A DNA stretch of 64,000 nucleotides from positions 255,501 to 319,500 of the forward strand of contig JAGTXO010000022.1 of NCBI GenBank assembly GCA_019448385.1, given 5' to 3'. This stretch comes from Diacronema lutheri (lineage: Eukaryota; Haptophyta; Pavlovophyceae; Pavlovales; Pavlovaceae). The notes below the pieces were generated by a model, which saw only the letters and a program-made list of their open reading frames with translations, was not told the DNA's origin and ran no database searches. This document shows positions 29,164 to 40,162 of the stretch, piece by piece. Every line of letters begins with the position of its first letter. The first letter of the stretch is position 1. The position numbers and the translations under genes are program-made.

Positions 29164-31262
29164 ATGGCGGTGACTGAGGCGCTCTTGCTCGAGTTTTCGG
29201 GGGAGGAAGGGGTCGAGCACATCCGCGAGCTCGTGCTGCGCGACATGGGCATCGAGGAGCTACCACCCGTGATGCGGGTGTGCCGTCGGCGCCCTCGCTG
29301 CGCCCCCGCGCGAGCGAGGTGCGGCCGCGCGCCCGCCGCTCACGCGAGCGCTCCGCGGGGCACGTGCGGCGCGCGCCGCGCCGCCATCGCGCTCGCGCAG
29401 CGCTTGGTTCGCGTCGAGCTGCTCAGCCTATCGCACAATCGGCTGCGCAGTCTCTCTGCCTGTGCGACCATGCTCTCGCTTACCGACCTCAACGTGAGCG
29501 CGAACCGTCTGACGTCGCTCGCGCCGCTCGCGCACTGCCGCGCGCTCCGTCGCCTGTTCGTCTCGGGGAACAAGGTCGCGTCGCTCGCGCCGCTGCGGCG
29601 GTGCGCGGAGCTGCACACGCTCGCCGCCGCGTCCAACACCCTCGCCTCGCTCGGCGATGCGATCGCAACGCTGCAAGCGCTCCCGCGGCTGCGCGAGCTC
29701 GAGCTGAGCGCGAATCCGTGCGCGCTCGGCGAGCCGTACAGGCACGAGCTGCTCTCCGCGCTGCCGCAGCTCGAGCTGCTCGACGGCGATGCGGTGAACA
29801 CGCTTGACTTTGAGCTCGCTGCCGACTGGGTTGGCACGCAGCGCGGCGGCCGGCCGCTCTGGGAGCGGTGCGGCGCTGCCCGCCGCCTTGCGTCACCTCG
29901 CGCTTGTGCCCACCGGCCGCCGCCACGGCCCGGAAGAGGCCTCTTCCAAATGACCCCTTCGTTTGCCCGTTCAACGCCCGTCCATGACGCGCCGCGCTGC
30001 GCCGCGGCGCGCTGCGCCCTGCGCGCAGGCACCCGAGCGTGCTCGCCGCCCTCGCCTCCGCGTCGGGCTCGGCCGACGGCGCGCGCGGCGGCCGCGCGCG
30101 GCCGTCGACGGCGCCCGCGCAGCCGGCGGGCCACGGCGCGCACGGCGAGCATTCGGCAGAGCTGACCGATGGAGCCGCGGATCGGGCCCTCGCGCATCCG
30201 CAACGCGCGCGCCCAACGACGGCGGCGGCGCACGTGCGGCCAGGCACACGAGGGCCAGGCACACGAGGGCTCGGCGACCGCGCGCCCCGCGAGCACGCGA
30301 GCTCGCGCGCGCCGCCGCGCGCGCGCGCGTCGGGCGCGCTCGACGCCATCGTCGAGTCGCCCGCCGCGGGACGCGTGCGCCACGCCTCGCCGGCTGCGCC
30401 CGACGTTCTCACGCTCGACCACGCCGACGGAGGCGCGTGGCGCGGCGATGCCCGCGGCGACGGGCGCGTTCGCGTGCTCGTCGACGGTGCGACCGCCGCC
30501 GCGCGCGATGCGACGCGGTGCGGATCGGGCGCGCACGCCGACGCGCCGGGTGAGGCGGCAGTCTTGGCCGAGCGCGCCGTGCGCGTGCCCGCCGCGCTGC
30601 TCGCCGAGTTTGAGGCGAAGGCGGCGATCGAATCGCACGGCGCCGACCGGACGGCGCGCGCCCTCGGCACGGCTGGGGCGCCCGGCGCGAGCGCGGTCGG
30701 CGCGGAGGGCGGCATCGCGGCGGCGGCGGCGGAGGCGGCGGCGGCGGAGGCGGAGGCGGCGGCGAGCAGCTTGAGCTTGCGTCGCCCCGCGGCGGAGCGC
30801 CTCCGGCTGATCGCGGCGAGCGCCGCGGCTGGTGCGCGGCCGGCGTCGGCGGGCGGGCCGAGGCCCGCGGGCGCGGCGCGCGTCACGCGATCGGGCGTGC
30901 CGGCGCACGCGCTCGAGTTGGGATCGGACGATGAGCTCGAAGGTGCGCACGCGGACTCGGGCCCGGCGCTTACGCGCCGGCTCGTGCGCTTGCTGCAGGA
31001 CGTGGCCGCCGAGCGCGATGGCCTGCAGCGCGAGCTCGCGCGCGCGCGCGAGCGCATCGCCGTGCTCGCGGGCGCGCGCGGCGCGGAGGGCGGCGAGCGC
31101 GGGCCGGCGAGCGGCGAGCAGCTCGGTGGCGCGGAGCGCGCGGAGCTGCAGCGCCTGCGCGTGGAGAGCGGCAACATGTGGCAGCTCTTCGATGAGAACA
31201 AGGCGCTCCGCGCGCAGCTCGAGCGGGGCCGAGCGGTAGAAAGGGGGGCCTGTCAGCGTTGA
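29164..31262 (+). CDS. Leucine-rich repeat protein with C-terminal coiled coil (SDS22/ciliary LRRC type)
   Basis: Exons 29164-29277, 29401-29867 and 30029-31262; phases agree; about 604 residues. Exon 1 starts MAVTEALLLEFSGEEG and opens the first repeat (IRELVLRDMGIEELPPV). Exon 2 holds SDS22-type LRRs: LSLSHNRLRSL, LNVSANRLTSL, LFVSGNKVASL, LELSANPCAL, then the LRR cap (ELLSALPQLELLDGDAV). Exon 3 is Ala/Gly/Arg-rich with a final heptad-like coiled coil (LVRLLQDVAAERDGLQREL, ENKALRAQLERG). The layout resembles LRRC proteins of cilia and flagella, or PP1 regulators; the exact orthologue is not recognised. The donor of intron 2 (cg/gtgcgg at 29868) was chosen because it restores frame; other donors are possible. 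Confidence 0.65.
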
Positions 31263-31495
31263 CGAACGGCGACACTTTGGCGCCGTGCGGCGCGTGCAAG
31301 CGCTTTGGATCAGGCAGCGGACGCGCTCGCTTGCGAGGCGCGATCGCGAGGCGCGGGCATGGCGGTCTCACGGGTGCCTCCGACGGTCCCACCTAGAATG
31401 ACTGGCTCTCATCAGTCAGTCCAGTCCCACTGACCGTGACACGCGTCCTGGCGCGAAAGCGCTCGGCGAATTGAGGCGGGAGCCCGGCCGTCCGA

Positions 31496-33637
31496 ATGAT
31501 CGCGGCGCTCGTCGTCGTCGCGGCGGCGGCCGGAGCAAGCGCGCACACCGGCGTGGCAGGCCGGAGGTACATCGTGCGCTTCAAGGTGAAGGCCGAGACC
31601 GTCGCCGCGCGGGGAGCTCTGCTCGCGTCGAGCCCGCCACGCTCGATCAACGTAACGACGTCGTTTGGGCGCGTGCTCAACGGCGGCTTCGCGGCCGACC
31701 TCTCGCCGGACGGGATCGCCTTCCTGAAGGCCCACCCGGGCGTGCTGGTCGAGCAGGCAGGCACGATGCACGCACTCCTCCCGCTGCCGCGCGAACCCGC
31801 CGAGAGGTTCTCATCGGCACGGACGAGCGCGGACGCCGAATCGCCTATTGTCTCCGGTGCGACCCCGTGGGGCCTCGACCGCATCGACCAGCCGCGCCTG
31901 CCGCTCAACGACCTGTACGCGGCGGCGGACCTGCCGCTCGACACGGTCCACGCCTTTGTGATCGACACGGGCATGTACCGCGCGCACGATGAGCTGCGCG
32001 CGTCCGTGAGCACCGCCCCGTTGCAGCATTTCTCCGCACACGCGCGCTCGGACGGCGCCAAGCTCGCGCGCGACCGTGTCGGGCACGGCACGCACTGCGC
32101 GGGCTTGCTTGGCGGGCAGAGCGTTGGCGTTGCGCCCGGCGTCCACCTCCACGCCGTGAAGGTGCTCGGCGACGATGGCTCGGGCTCAAACGAGGACGTG
32201 ATCGCCGGGATGGACTGGGTGGCCGCGTACGTCCAGGCCGAGACGCAGCGCACCGGCCGGCGCCTGCCCGCGGTGGCGTCCATGTCGCTCGGCGGCTCGT
32301 TCAGCCACATGATCAACGACGCGGTCGCCGACCTCGTCGCGCACGGCGTCGTCGTCGTCGTGGCAGCCGGCAACGATGCCGACGACGCATGCAACTATTC
32401 GCCGGCGTCCGCCGCAGCTGCGATCAGCGTCGGCTCGTCGACGCGCTCGGACGAGCCGTCCTTCTTCACGAATTACGGCCGATGCGTCGACATTTTCGGT
32501 CCGGGCAGCGACGTGCTCTCCGCCGGCATCCGCGCGGCCGACGCGTACGTGACGATGAGCGGCACGAGCAGTGCGCGCCGCACGCGTCGGCGTGCGCGGG
32601 CGCGCCCATGCCGTGTGACAACGGCGGTGAAACTGATGCGCCGCGTGCGTCCGCCCCTCGCGCCGCGCGCGCAGTGGCCGCGCCGCACGTTGCTGGCGTC
32701 GTCGCGCAGCTGCTCGCGCTGCATCCGGGGGAGAGCCCCGCTCGGATCAAGGAGATCCTCCTCTCGCGCGCCGTCGCTGACGTGCTCTCGCCCGCGTCAG
32801 TCCTCGCGCAGCCCAACCTGATCGTCCAGGCCGTCGCCGCGCCGAGCCCGCCCAGCCCGCCGCCGTCGCCGCCATCACCGCCGCCGTCGCCGTCGCCGCC
32901 GCCCGCACCGCCCGCCGCACCGCCGCCACCGTCGCCGCCGCCATCTCCGCCGTGCAGCGTGGTGAGCGTGCGCATCACGCCCGACGACTTCCCGCACGAG
33001 GTGAGCTGGAAGCTCGTTGAGCGCCCGGCCGGCGCGGTCGTGCTCTCGGGCCGCGAGACGGAAGGCGAGGCGTGCGTGCCGCCTGGAAAGTACGCTTTCA
33101 CCATCTACGACGACTATGGCGACGGTGCGCGCCGCGCGTGTCTCGCTCCCTCGCGGCGCGCACGGCGCGCGTCGAGTTTGAAGCTCGCCAGCGCGCGCCC
33201 GTCCGCGCCGGCGCCCCTACGCTCAATGCCCCTCGTCGCGCGACGCGCGTGCATTGGATCTGCACGTAGGCATCTGCTGTGCGTACGGACGGGGGGTCTA
33301 CGAGGTCTTTGTGGATGGCGAGCTCATCGCACGCGGCGGCGAGAACATCCCAATGCCGCCAGACGGCGAGACGACCAGGTTTGCTGCTCCGCTCGACCTC
33401 AACGGCACCAAGCCCAACCCGCCGCCGCCGCCGCCACCACCGCTGGCGTCGCCACTGCCACCGCCGCCCGACGGCTCCGCCGATTGCCCGACGGGCGCGT
33501 CGCTCGTCAAGGTGAGCGTCACCGCCGACGACTCTGGCGCGACGCCACCGCTGGACGCGTGGCTCTGCGTGCCTGACAGCGGCTGCGTGATCGTCGAGTC
33601 GGTCAGGTCGGGCGTGAGCACCAAGCTCTGCATTTGA
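31496..33637 (+). CDS. Secreted subtilisin-family (S8, proteinase K-like) serine protease
   Basis: Exons 31496-32570, 32675-33124 and 33270-33637; 630 residues. A signal peptide (MIAALVVVAAAAGASAHT) is followed by an I9-type propeptide (YIVRFKVKAE) and the S8 domain with all three catalytic residues: Asp157 in VIDTGM, His197 in GHGTHCAG and Ser358 in GTSMAAPHVAG. The last motif exists only after removing intron 1, where A/TG forms the Met. A Pro/Ser linker of extensin type (SPPSPPPSPP) leads to two small beta-like domains, one with the secreted-protein motif YDDYGDGICCAYGRG, which is created by the second splice. A second proline run and a Cys-containing end follow. Role: secreted or cell-surface protein degradation; substrate unknown. 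Confidence 0.9.
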
Positions 33638-33658
33638 TTTTTGATGCGTTTATTACGC

Positions 33659-34295
33659 TCAGACGGGCAGCCGCGACTTGGTCACGAGTCGGTCGGTGAC
33701 TGCGCGCACGAAGGGCATCTGCAAGAAGGTGCCAATCACGGGCATGTTGCGCAAAAAGGCGAGCACGACTGGGAAGAAGTCGCCAAACAGGTTGAGAAAG
33801 CCAAACGCCTCGATCACGATCCCAAAGAAGGGCCAGCCGACAAACACGAGGAGCACGCCGCTCAAGAAGCACGCGGTGCCGCGCAGCTTGCGCCGTTGGA
33901 AGAAGAACTTGCCCGTCTTCTTCAGGCCAATGATCATCGGCACGCCTGCGAGGAAGAGGAGCTGTGGGCACGTCCGCGCGCGGCGAGGGGCGATGCGTCA
34001 GCGCGAGCCGTGGCCGTGCGGAGTGGCACGCGCGTGCGCTGGCGTGCGCTGGCGTCATGCTGGCCGGCCGCGCTGCGCGTGCGTACGTTGCCCATGGAGA
34101 GTAGCGTGCGATCGAAGAGGAGGAGCACGCCGAGCGTTGTGAAGATCAGCCCAACGGCGGTGAGGCCGATGCCGATTTCTGCGCACCGCGCGCACGCGAC
34201 GGCGGGTCGCACCGCGCGTGAGCCTGGAACCGCGTGGCGCGGCGCGAATCGGGCGCTGACGGTGTGCACGAGCGCGTACTGCGCAGGTCGTCCAT
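33659..34295 (-). CDS. GOT1: GOT1-family Golgi transport protein
   Basis: Three exons, 34295-34280, 34178-34087 and 33961-33659, giving a 136-residue protein, the usual length of GOT1/GOT1B. Joining them produces MDDLRKIGIGLTAVGLIF, matching the N-terminal K-I-G-M-G-L-T-G-F-G of the family, then LLLFDRTLLSMGN, LLFLAGVPMIIGLKKTG, FFFQRRKLRGTACF, VGWPFFGIVIEAFGF and FFPVVLAFLRNMPVIGTFL. Four membrane helices. Known role: ER-to-Golgi vesicle traffic through COPII cargo handling. The first exon is only 16 nt, and the Lys codon is split A/AA across the first intron, so automated annotation may well miss the start. Convergent with the subtilase; the two stops are 21 bp apart. Confidence 0.95.
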
Positions 34296-34490
34296 GACGA
34301 CACCCTCTGGCGCACTGCGCGGCGCGTCCTCGCTGTTGGCCCCCAGCCCGATGTGCTCGCCGCTGCGCGCGATGGCGGGATGCACAAAAATGGCGGTTAG
34401 GCACCTCGCGCGATCTCGACAGTTGGGGCCCCATACTCGCCCGCGGACGGCTGGCTCCACGCGTCGCCGGCGGCTGGGAGGTGCAGGGAG

Positions 34491-34493
<3 letters not shown>

Positions 34494-34585
<92 letters not shown>

Positions 34586-34618
34586 AGAGAGGGGGGGGGG
34601 AGGGGGGGGGGGGGGGGA
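34494..34618. repeat. 125-bp G-rich homopolymer
   Basis: About 90 uninterrupted G, then G runs with scattered A. It lies upstream of both GOT1 (minus) and the unknown gene at 34801 (plus). It could form very stable quadruplex structures. The length is likely to vary between reads. Confidence 0.95.
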
Positions 34619-34800
34619 AAGGGAGGGAGAAGGGTGACGCTGACGACAGCGCGTGGCGATGTGGCGTACGCCGCCTTCTCCTCGCCTGCCGATGCGCGGC
34701 TTTGCAACGTTGCGCTGTGGGAAAATTAATGTGAACCGGGGACAAAAATTTTGAGGGGGACCCCGATTCGCCCGGGGAAAACTCTGCTGCGCAGGGCGAC

Positions 34801-36450
34801 ATGGACAAGCGCAAGACGAGCGCTCCTTCGCGCAACGAGGAGCGCAGCATTGCGCCCGTTCGTGGTGCACGGAGGGCGTTGACCAACACGCCCGTCATCG
34901 ACGCTCGCCACTCGGATCGCGCGCCAGTCGGTGGCGCCGGCGGCGCGGCAGGCGGCGCGGCGAGCGGCGCGTTGGGCGACGCACCGCGCGGCGCAGCGGG
35001 CGCCGGTGGCGCGGCGGGCGCTTTGGGCGGCGGTGGTGGTGCGGCTCGCGAGCCGCGTGGCGGGGCGTCTGCCGCGCCAATTGGCGCGCCGCCGCACGGC
35101 GCGCCGCGGCCGGTCGTGCGGCCTGCTCCGCCGCCGACGCGCACACCTTCTTCAAGCGCGACGCCAGCCGAGTCGCGTTTGCCGGTCTACGTGTCTGCCG
35201 ACTTTGCGCACGTTGACGCCGCGCTCGTCGACGAGGACCAGCCCGCGCGCGTCACTCGCCGCGTGAAGAGGGATTGGAAGGCGGGTTCGATCATCATCGA
35301 GGCGGCGATGAGCGTCGGGTACGCGAGCGCGCTCAAGAAGGGCGAGCCGGGCTATATGAGCAAGGCCGACATGCTCACCAAGATGCGCGCCATGATCGCG
35401 GCCGACCCGCATTGGAGGTTGTTCAACCCGCCGGAGCCGCCCAAGGTCGAGACGATCGGAGATTGGATGAAACTCTGGGAGCGCGAGAAGAGGGATCGCA
35501 AGATCAACGTAAGTTGCTGTTCCTGCTGGACGAGCTGGCGCGTGGCGGTGCTGCCCCCCTCCCCTCGCCCTTCACCTCGCGCGTGATGTGACCCCTTCCT
35601 ACACCTCTTCCTCTGCCCAAGCTTATCCCTGCCCCCCCCCGTCGCCCCGCAGAACGGCGGCACGGGCGCGGGAAGCGACGATGACGGCTTTGGCCCGGCC
35701 TACGACCCAGACAGTATTGTTCTCGACTCCCCGGAGTACTTTTGGGAGGTGACGATGACGGACTACATCGACCAGGTCGACCAGCGCGCGCGCGGCAGGG
35801 AGAGTGCGGCCGCGGTGCGCGATCGGGAGGACGAGCATTTCAAGGCCACCGAGAAGAACCTGCTCGGCCGGGCATTCAAAAGGATGAGACGCGTCGACAT
35901 GGACTTTGTGGAGGAGGGCGGCAGTATCCAGCAGGACACGGCCGAGTCGTTGCAGCGAGGGGGCACCCGTCGGGGTGGTCTAGACGGAGGCGGAGGCGGT
36001 GGCGGCGGCGACGACAACGACGACGACTTCGAAGATCACGGCGACGGCGGGCGGTCTAGCGCCCGCTCACGCTCGCGTAGCGTCAGACAGCATCGCGACC
36101 GCTGGGCGGACGAGGGAGCGGACGGCGGACAAGGCGTTGGTGGCTCAAGAATGGGCAAGATGGTCGACGCGGTCACCATCATGGGCAAGATGGTCGACGC
36201 GGTCACCATCAAGAATCGCACGAACGCGACGCGCGCAGAAGCGGAGCTAACGGCAGCAAAGGCGGCGCTGGCCGGCGTGCCGGCAGCGCAGATGCAAGCA
36301 CAGGCGGCGCAGATGCAAGCACAGGCGTCGCTTGTCGCTGCACAGAGCCAGGCCGACCTGGCGAAAGGTCAAGCCGCCTTCATGCATCAGCTGGCGCAAA
36401 GCCAAAGCGCGCTCATGGCAAAAATTTTCGAACGCATGGGGAATCCGTAG
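34801..36450 (+). CDS. Unknown two-exon protein with coiled-coil C-terminus
   Basis: Exons 34801-35508 and 35653-36450 (gtaagt donor, phase 0), 501 residues. The N-terminal half is Ala/Gly/Pro-rich and disordered, then a compact segment (RDWKAGSIIIEAAMSVGYA, MLTKMRAMIAADPHWRLF, IGDWMKLWEREKRDRKIN). Exon 2 begins with a Gly/Asp stretch and DSPEYFWEVTMTDYIDQVD, an acidic/Ser-Arg region (DDNDDDFED, SARSRSRS) and a Gln/Ala coiled coil ending in MAKIFERMGNP. Two exact in-frame tandem repeats occur: MGKMVDAVTI twice (30 bp units, 36151-36210) and AAQMQAQ twice (about 36285-36325). No family recognised; the layout is that of a nuclear or element-encoded DNA-associated protein, without proof. Confidence 0.55.
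36151..36210 (+). repeat. Exact 30-bp tandem duplication in the coding sequence
   Basis: Two identical units beginning atgggcaagatggtcgac lie back to back and encode MGKMVDAVTI twice. Perfect identity implies recent slippage or duplication. Confidence 0.95.
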
Positions 36451-36477
36451 CGACGCTGCTAGATTTCCGTTGGCGGT

Positions 36478-36632
36478 ACAGGTAATCGCGGGCATTAAAA
36501 AACCGTACCATTAAGAAACTGGGGCTGCCCTCCGGTGGCGCAGCGTGCTGAGAAGGCTTGTGAAACAGCAAAGAAACTGAGGCCCAACCCCAAATCTTTG
36601 CTTTCTTAATGCCCGCGATTACCTGTATCGGC
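36478..36632. mobile_element. Small inverted-repeat element (MITE- or introner-like), about 155 bp
   Basis: Terminal inverted repeats of 21 bp match perfectly: acaggtaatcgc... at 36479 and its reverse complement ...gcgattacctgt ending at about 36628. The interior is only about 110 bp and has lower GC. Read in either direction, the terminal sequence places acag next to gtaatc, a good splice donor. It lies between the 3' end of the unknown gene and the C-terminal end of a minus-strand coding-like segment, whose frame runs straight into it. No target-site duplication was confirmed. Confidence 0.65.
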
Positions 36633-36990
36633 GTCCACAAGTAGTCGTGCGTCTGCAGCGTCCAACTCGAACACAATCGAGCTCGCCTCCTTCGCGCCGC
36701 GCGCGCCGCCCGCTGCGCGCGTCTCGTCGCCGTCCGCAAAATCGAGGGTGTATTTGACGCGCTCGATCGAGCTCGCACACAGCTGGAGCGAGAGCGCGCC
36801 AATGTCCTTGGACCACGAGCTCGAGGCCAGGTCGGCGCGTGCGATGAAGAGGGCCGCACCGGGCTGCGCGACGCCATCCTCGTCGGCCTCCGAGCCGCCC
36901 GCCCTGCCCGCGAGCGCGAGCTCAAGCTCGACGTGGTTCTGCTCGAAGCGAAGGCGCTCGCAATTCGCGCGCACGCCTGCGCGCGGGCGT
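36620..36990 (-). CDS. Partial coding exon, unknown (weak COMM-domain resemblance)
   Basis: The minus-strand frame encodes a balanced sequence: ERLRFEQNHVELELALAG, LASSSWSKDIGALSLQLC, ERVKYTLDFADGDETRA, SSIVFELDAADARLLVDA. Two beta-strand blocks followed by an F-E-L-D-x-x-x-x-x-x-L-x-D end recall the COMM domain, but the match is weak. The frame ends inside the inverted-repeat element (cag/gtaatc), which may be a splice donor or an insertion that cut the gene. Upstream, across a C/G homopolymer (37160-37191), the same frame has an acidic Glu/Lys/Gln-rich stretch starting MTLREANKRIQEEEEK at 37376 that may be another exon. Confidence 0.35.
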
Positions 36991-37159
36991 AGGGCGCGCG
37001 CCAGGCGGGCATGCGTTGGAACGCCGCAAGGGTGCGCGCGAGCCAGGCACACCGCAGCGCACGTGAGCGGCGCAGCGGTGCGCATAGGCCAAGCGCGCGC
37101 GACGAGCGCCGCGGTGCGCTCGGCGCATACGGGCGTACATGCGCGGCGCGCGCAATCAG

Positions 37160-37191
<32 letters not shown>

Positions 37192-39015
37192 CCCCCCATC
37201 TTGCCTGCGCTTGTGTACGCAGTGCACCGCCTCCTCCTGCTTCTCTTCCTTCTCTTGCCTGCGCCGCCTCCTCCTGATTCTCTTCCGCCTCCTCCTCTTT
37301 CCTTCTCCTGCTTCTCTTCCTCCTCCTGCTTCTCTTCCTCCTCTTGAATGCGCTTGTTGGCCTCGCGCAGCGTCACAGTTTTCGCCGCAGCTCGTGCAAG
37401 TTGAACCTTTGCATTTTCACCGAGCCATTACGTACTCGACTGTGCCGCGCGGGTAAATGTGCATTCGGACCATCAGGCTGTCATGAGAGTGCGGTCAAAT
37501 CCCGCAAAAAGCCACAACAACGCGTGCTTTCACGGACGGTCTCTTGGCTCTTCGAGCATTCATCGCCATCTGGTCAGCTTTCGGCCCAATAGCTGCTCGA
37601 TTGGACGAAGGCCTGCTCTTCTTTATTCTGAAGCCGAGGCTGTTCGCGCAGCGCTAAGTCAGAGCTAAATGCACCGCGTGGGCGAGGAGGACCAAAGCAC
37701 CAGAAAGCGATTGAGCAAGGCCACGCGCAGCAGGGCGACGGCCCTGAGCGCTACGCGCATTCTCAAAGTCAGCGCGCTGACTGCGCGACGCAAGGCTGCG
37801 CCAAAGCTCACGACGGCCGGTAGTTGCGCAATCATCATAAAAGCAGGAGCGGGCCAAAAAACGCAAAACTTCGCCAAGAAGAGTGGAGCACATGGACGCG
37901 TTTGCCGCTGTCTCGACAAGGATCAGCAGTTGTGTTGCATCACATTCGCAAGCGCGCGCGCCATTTTGGTGGCGGGCCCAATAATTCGCCGCTGCCTCAC
38001 TCTCCTCCTCCGTCCTTCCCTTGTAATCCATCGCTGAGTGCATGTATCTCGCCTTCGTCAGCAACTCACCTTACGCGCAATACTGATAACGAAATACCCC
38101 CATAGGGTACAATCAGCAAGCGTAGGGAATACAGGAATCGAAACTGCGATGAGGCAGAATGCATGCAACTCGACAAGTGACGCTGACGTACGCGCGGACG
38201 ATCGCCAGCGCACCGATGCGGGCAGATACGACAACACTCACCGCATGGCGAGCGGCACTGCGCGCGCGCGCGCTGCGCCGGACCGCGCCGCGCGCGTTGC
38301 GCGCGGCACGCAGGGCAGCGCGGTGCGGCGCAGCGCGGCGCGCGCGTTCGGCCTGCGCGCGCTGTGCTTTACGGGCGGGCTTGCGCGCCCACACACACGC
38401 GATCCGATTGCCGCGATAACTCAGGGGCGGTGCTAGGCGAACTAACTGGCTCAATCGCCGCACAAACGAGCGTTGAGCGCTCACACCGGCCGCATCGGCG
38501 TGCTGCGCGGGAGATGATTGGGCCGAGCTTACTGGGGTACGCGCTCGCGCGCATACGAACCGCCCTCGCGGGCGCTCTCGCGCGACCCGACCCGAATTGT
38601 GCGCCCGTGAAACGCCACGCAGGCGAGCACAAGGGTCGACTCGCCTCAAAAGTGTCTTCGCATTTACACGCACAACGCATAGGGTACCGACGCGGCGGGC
38701 GACACATATCCGCCGTCTCGCGCGCGCACTGCGGGGCACATGCCCGAGCCCAAACGCGCGCAGGTGAAGGCAATCCCACGTGCCTTCGTCATGTATAATC
38801 AAATCGCTCCGCTCGCCGCACAGCGCGCGTCCAGTCGCGTGCCCGCGCGCAGTGTCTTCTTTATGCGCTCGCTTGAGGTGGCGCTCATGGCGCAGGGGGC
38901 CGGCGGGCGCTGTTTTGGTTGTGCGATGGCGGCGTAGTGGGGTTTCGGATCTCGTGCGGCTTCCAGGCGGTGGCGCGACACGTGATACCATGCCGTCCTC
39001 ACGATCTCCGACTGC

Positions 39016-39290
39016 ACGTTTCAATGTATAAGCAAAGTACTTTTCGCCCCGGTCGGTCGGTGGTTTTGGGGGTGGCGGGGCGCGCGCGCACGGCCGCACG
39101 AGCGACAGCGGCGTGGCCTTCTCTACGACGAAACCTTCGCTTGCGACGGCTGCGCCCTCGCGCTCTGATGGCCGCGCTCCGCGCGCCCCGCCGCCCCTGC
39201 CCATCGACTGCGCCGGCACCGCGAACAACGTACTTTTCGCCCCGGTCGGTGGGTTTGGGTGTGGCGGGGCGCGCGTGCGCGGCCACGCGG
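39016..39290 (+). repeat. Pair of direct repeats about 207 bp apart
   Basis: A segment starting gtacttttcgccccggtcgg occurs near 39028 and again near 39231, each followed by similar ggtggcggggcgcgcg sequence. A shorter shared string, tgtataagcaaa, occurs near 39023 and again near 39563. Could be remnants of a tandem or terminal repeat. Confidence 0.6.
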
Positions 39291-39739
39291 CCAGCATCGC
39301 GGCGCTTGCCACGCTGGCGGCGGGTGGCGGTGCGCTTCGCGGCGGCGACAGGGGGCTGCGACGCGGCGGGGAGGGCGGCGGCTCGCTGGCGGCGGGCGTC
39401 GCGCTCTGCAGCGGCGGCGGGCGGCTTGGCGACGTGGCAGGCGGCGGCTCGGGGGTGGCGGTCGTCGCCGACGATCTTCGGGCCTCGGCATGCGCGTGCG
39501 CGTCGGCCGGTGGTGTGGTTGACGGCGGCCACCGGTGCGGCGGCTCGCGGGCGGCGTTAGTATGTATAAGCAAACCGTATGGAGATGTTTCGATATGTTT
39601 TCGTGCATGTTTGTTATTGCGCAAGGCGGGAGTATGGTAGCGCAAACGGCGCGACGAGCAACATGGGCGGCGCACAAGAGCCTCGAAGGGCGACTCAGCG
39701 GGAGCCGCGCGCAGTCGCTCATGAGCCGCGCAAGCGCTA

Positions 39740-40162
39740 CCTGTTCAAATCATCAAAAACGCGCAGCCGTTGCGCGACACTTCGTCAGCAGGCAACGCCG
39801 TGGTCGCGTTTGCGGTGCGCACGTTCGCCGCCGAGAATGTGCGGCTGTCGGAGAAGATGGAGGAGACGCGGGCGCGGCTGGCGGAGTTGGAGGAGCAAAC
39901 TGCGGCGCTGGCCTGCCGACTCGTTCACAAAGACCGGCGACGCGCCTCCGTTGAGCTGCTTCAATCTCTGGTCCAACCTCCCATCTCTACGTCGACGGTT
40001 CCGTCGCGGGGCGCTCGCTCGGCATCGGCACCGCTTCGCGTGAGCGGTGGCTTGCCGAAGGATTGCGCGGCTCTCACAGGCCTCAAGCGAGGCGGCTGCG
40101 TGTCCGTCATGGCGCGCGCAAAGTTTTGCAAGTACTCCATGTCCGACGTTCCATTTTGCTGA
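39740..40162 (+). CDS. Possible small coiled-coil protein (weak)
   Basis: Frame encoding AVVAFAVRTFAAENVRLSEK, then METRARLAELEEQTAALAC, a plausible coiled coil, with a short Ser/Pro tail to the stop at 40162. There is no convincing start: the first ATG-type codon in the frame is at about 39770. No homologue recognised. It is included only because its composition is protein-like in an otherwise empty region. Confidence 0.2.
   Translation, partial: PVQIIKNAQPLRDTSSAGNAVVAFAVRTFAAENVRLSEKMEETRARLAELEEQTAALACRLVHKDRRRASVELLQSLVQPPISTSTVPSRGARSASAPLRVSGGLPKDCAALTGLKRGGCVSVMARAKFCKYSMSDVPFC

Noticed and set aside
34481-34729. Poly-Gly / poly-Pro frames across the G tract
   Set aside because: Produced by the homopolymer itself.
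36500-36600. tRNA-like A-box (tggcgcagc) inside the inverted-repeat element, suggesting a SINE
   Set aside because: No matching B-box or cloverleaf and no A-rich tail; perfect inverted ends fit a MITE or introner better.
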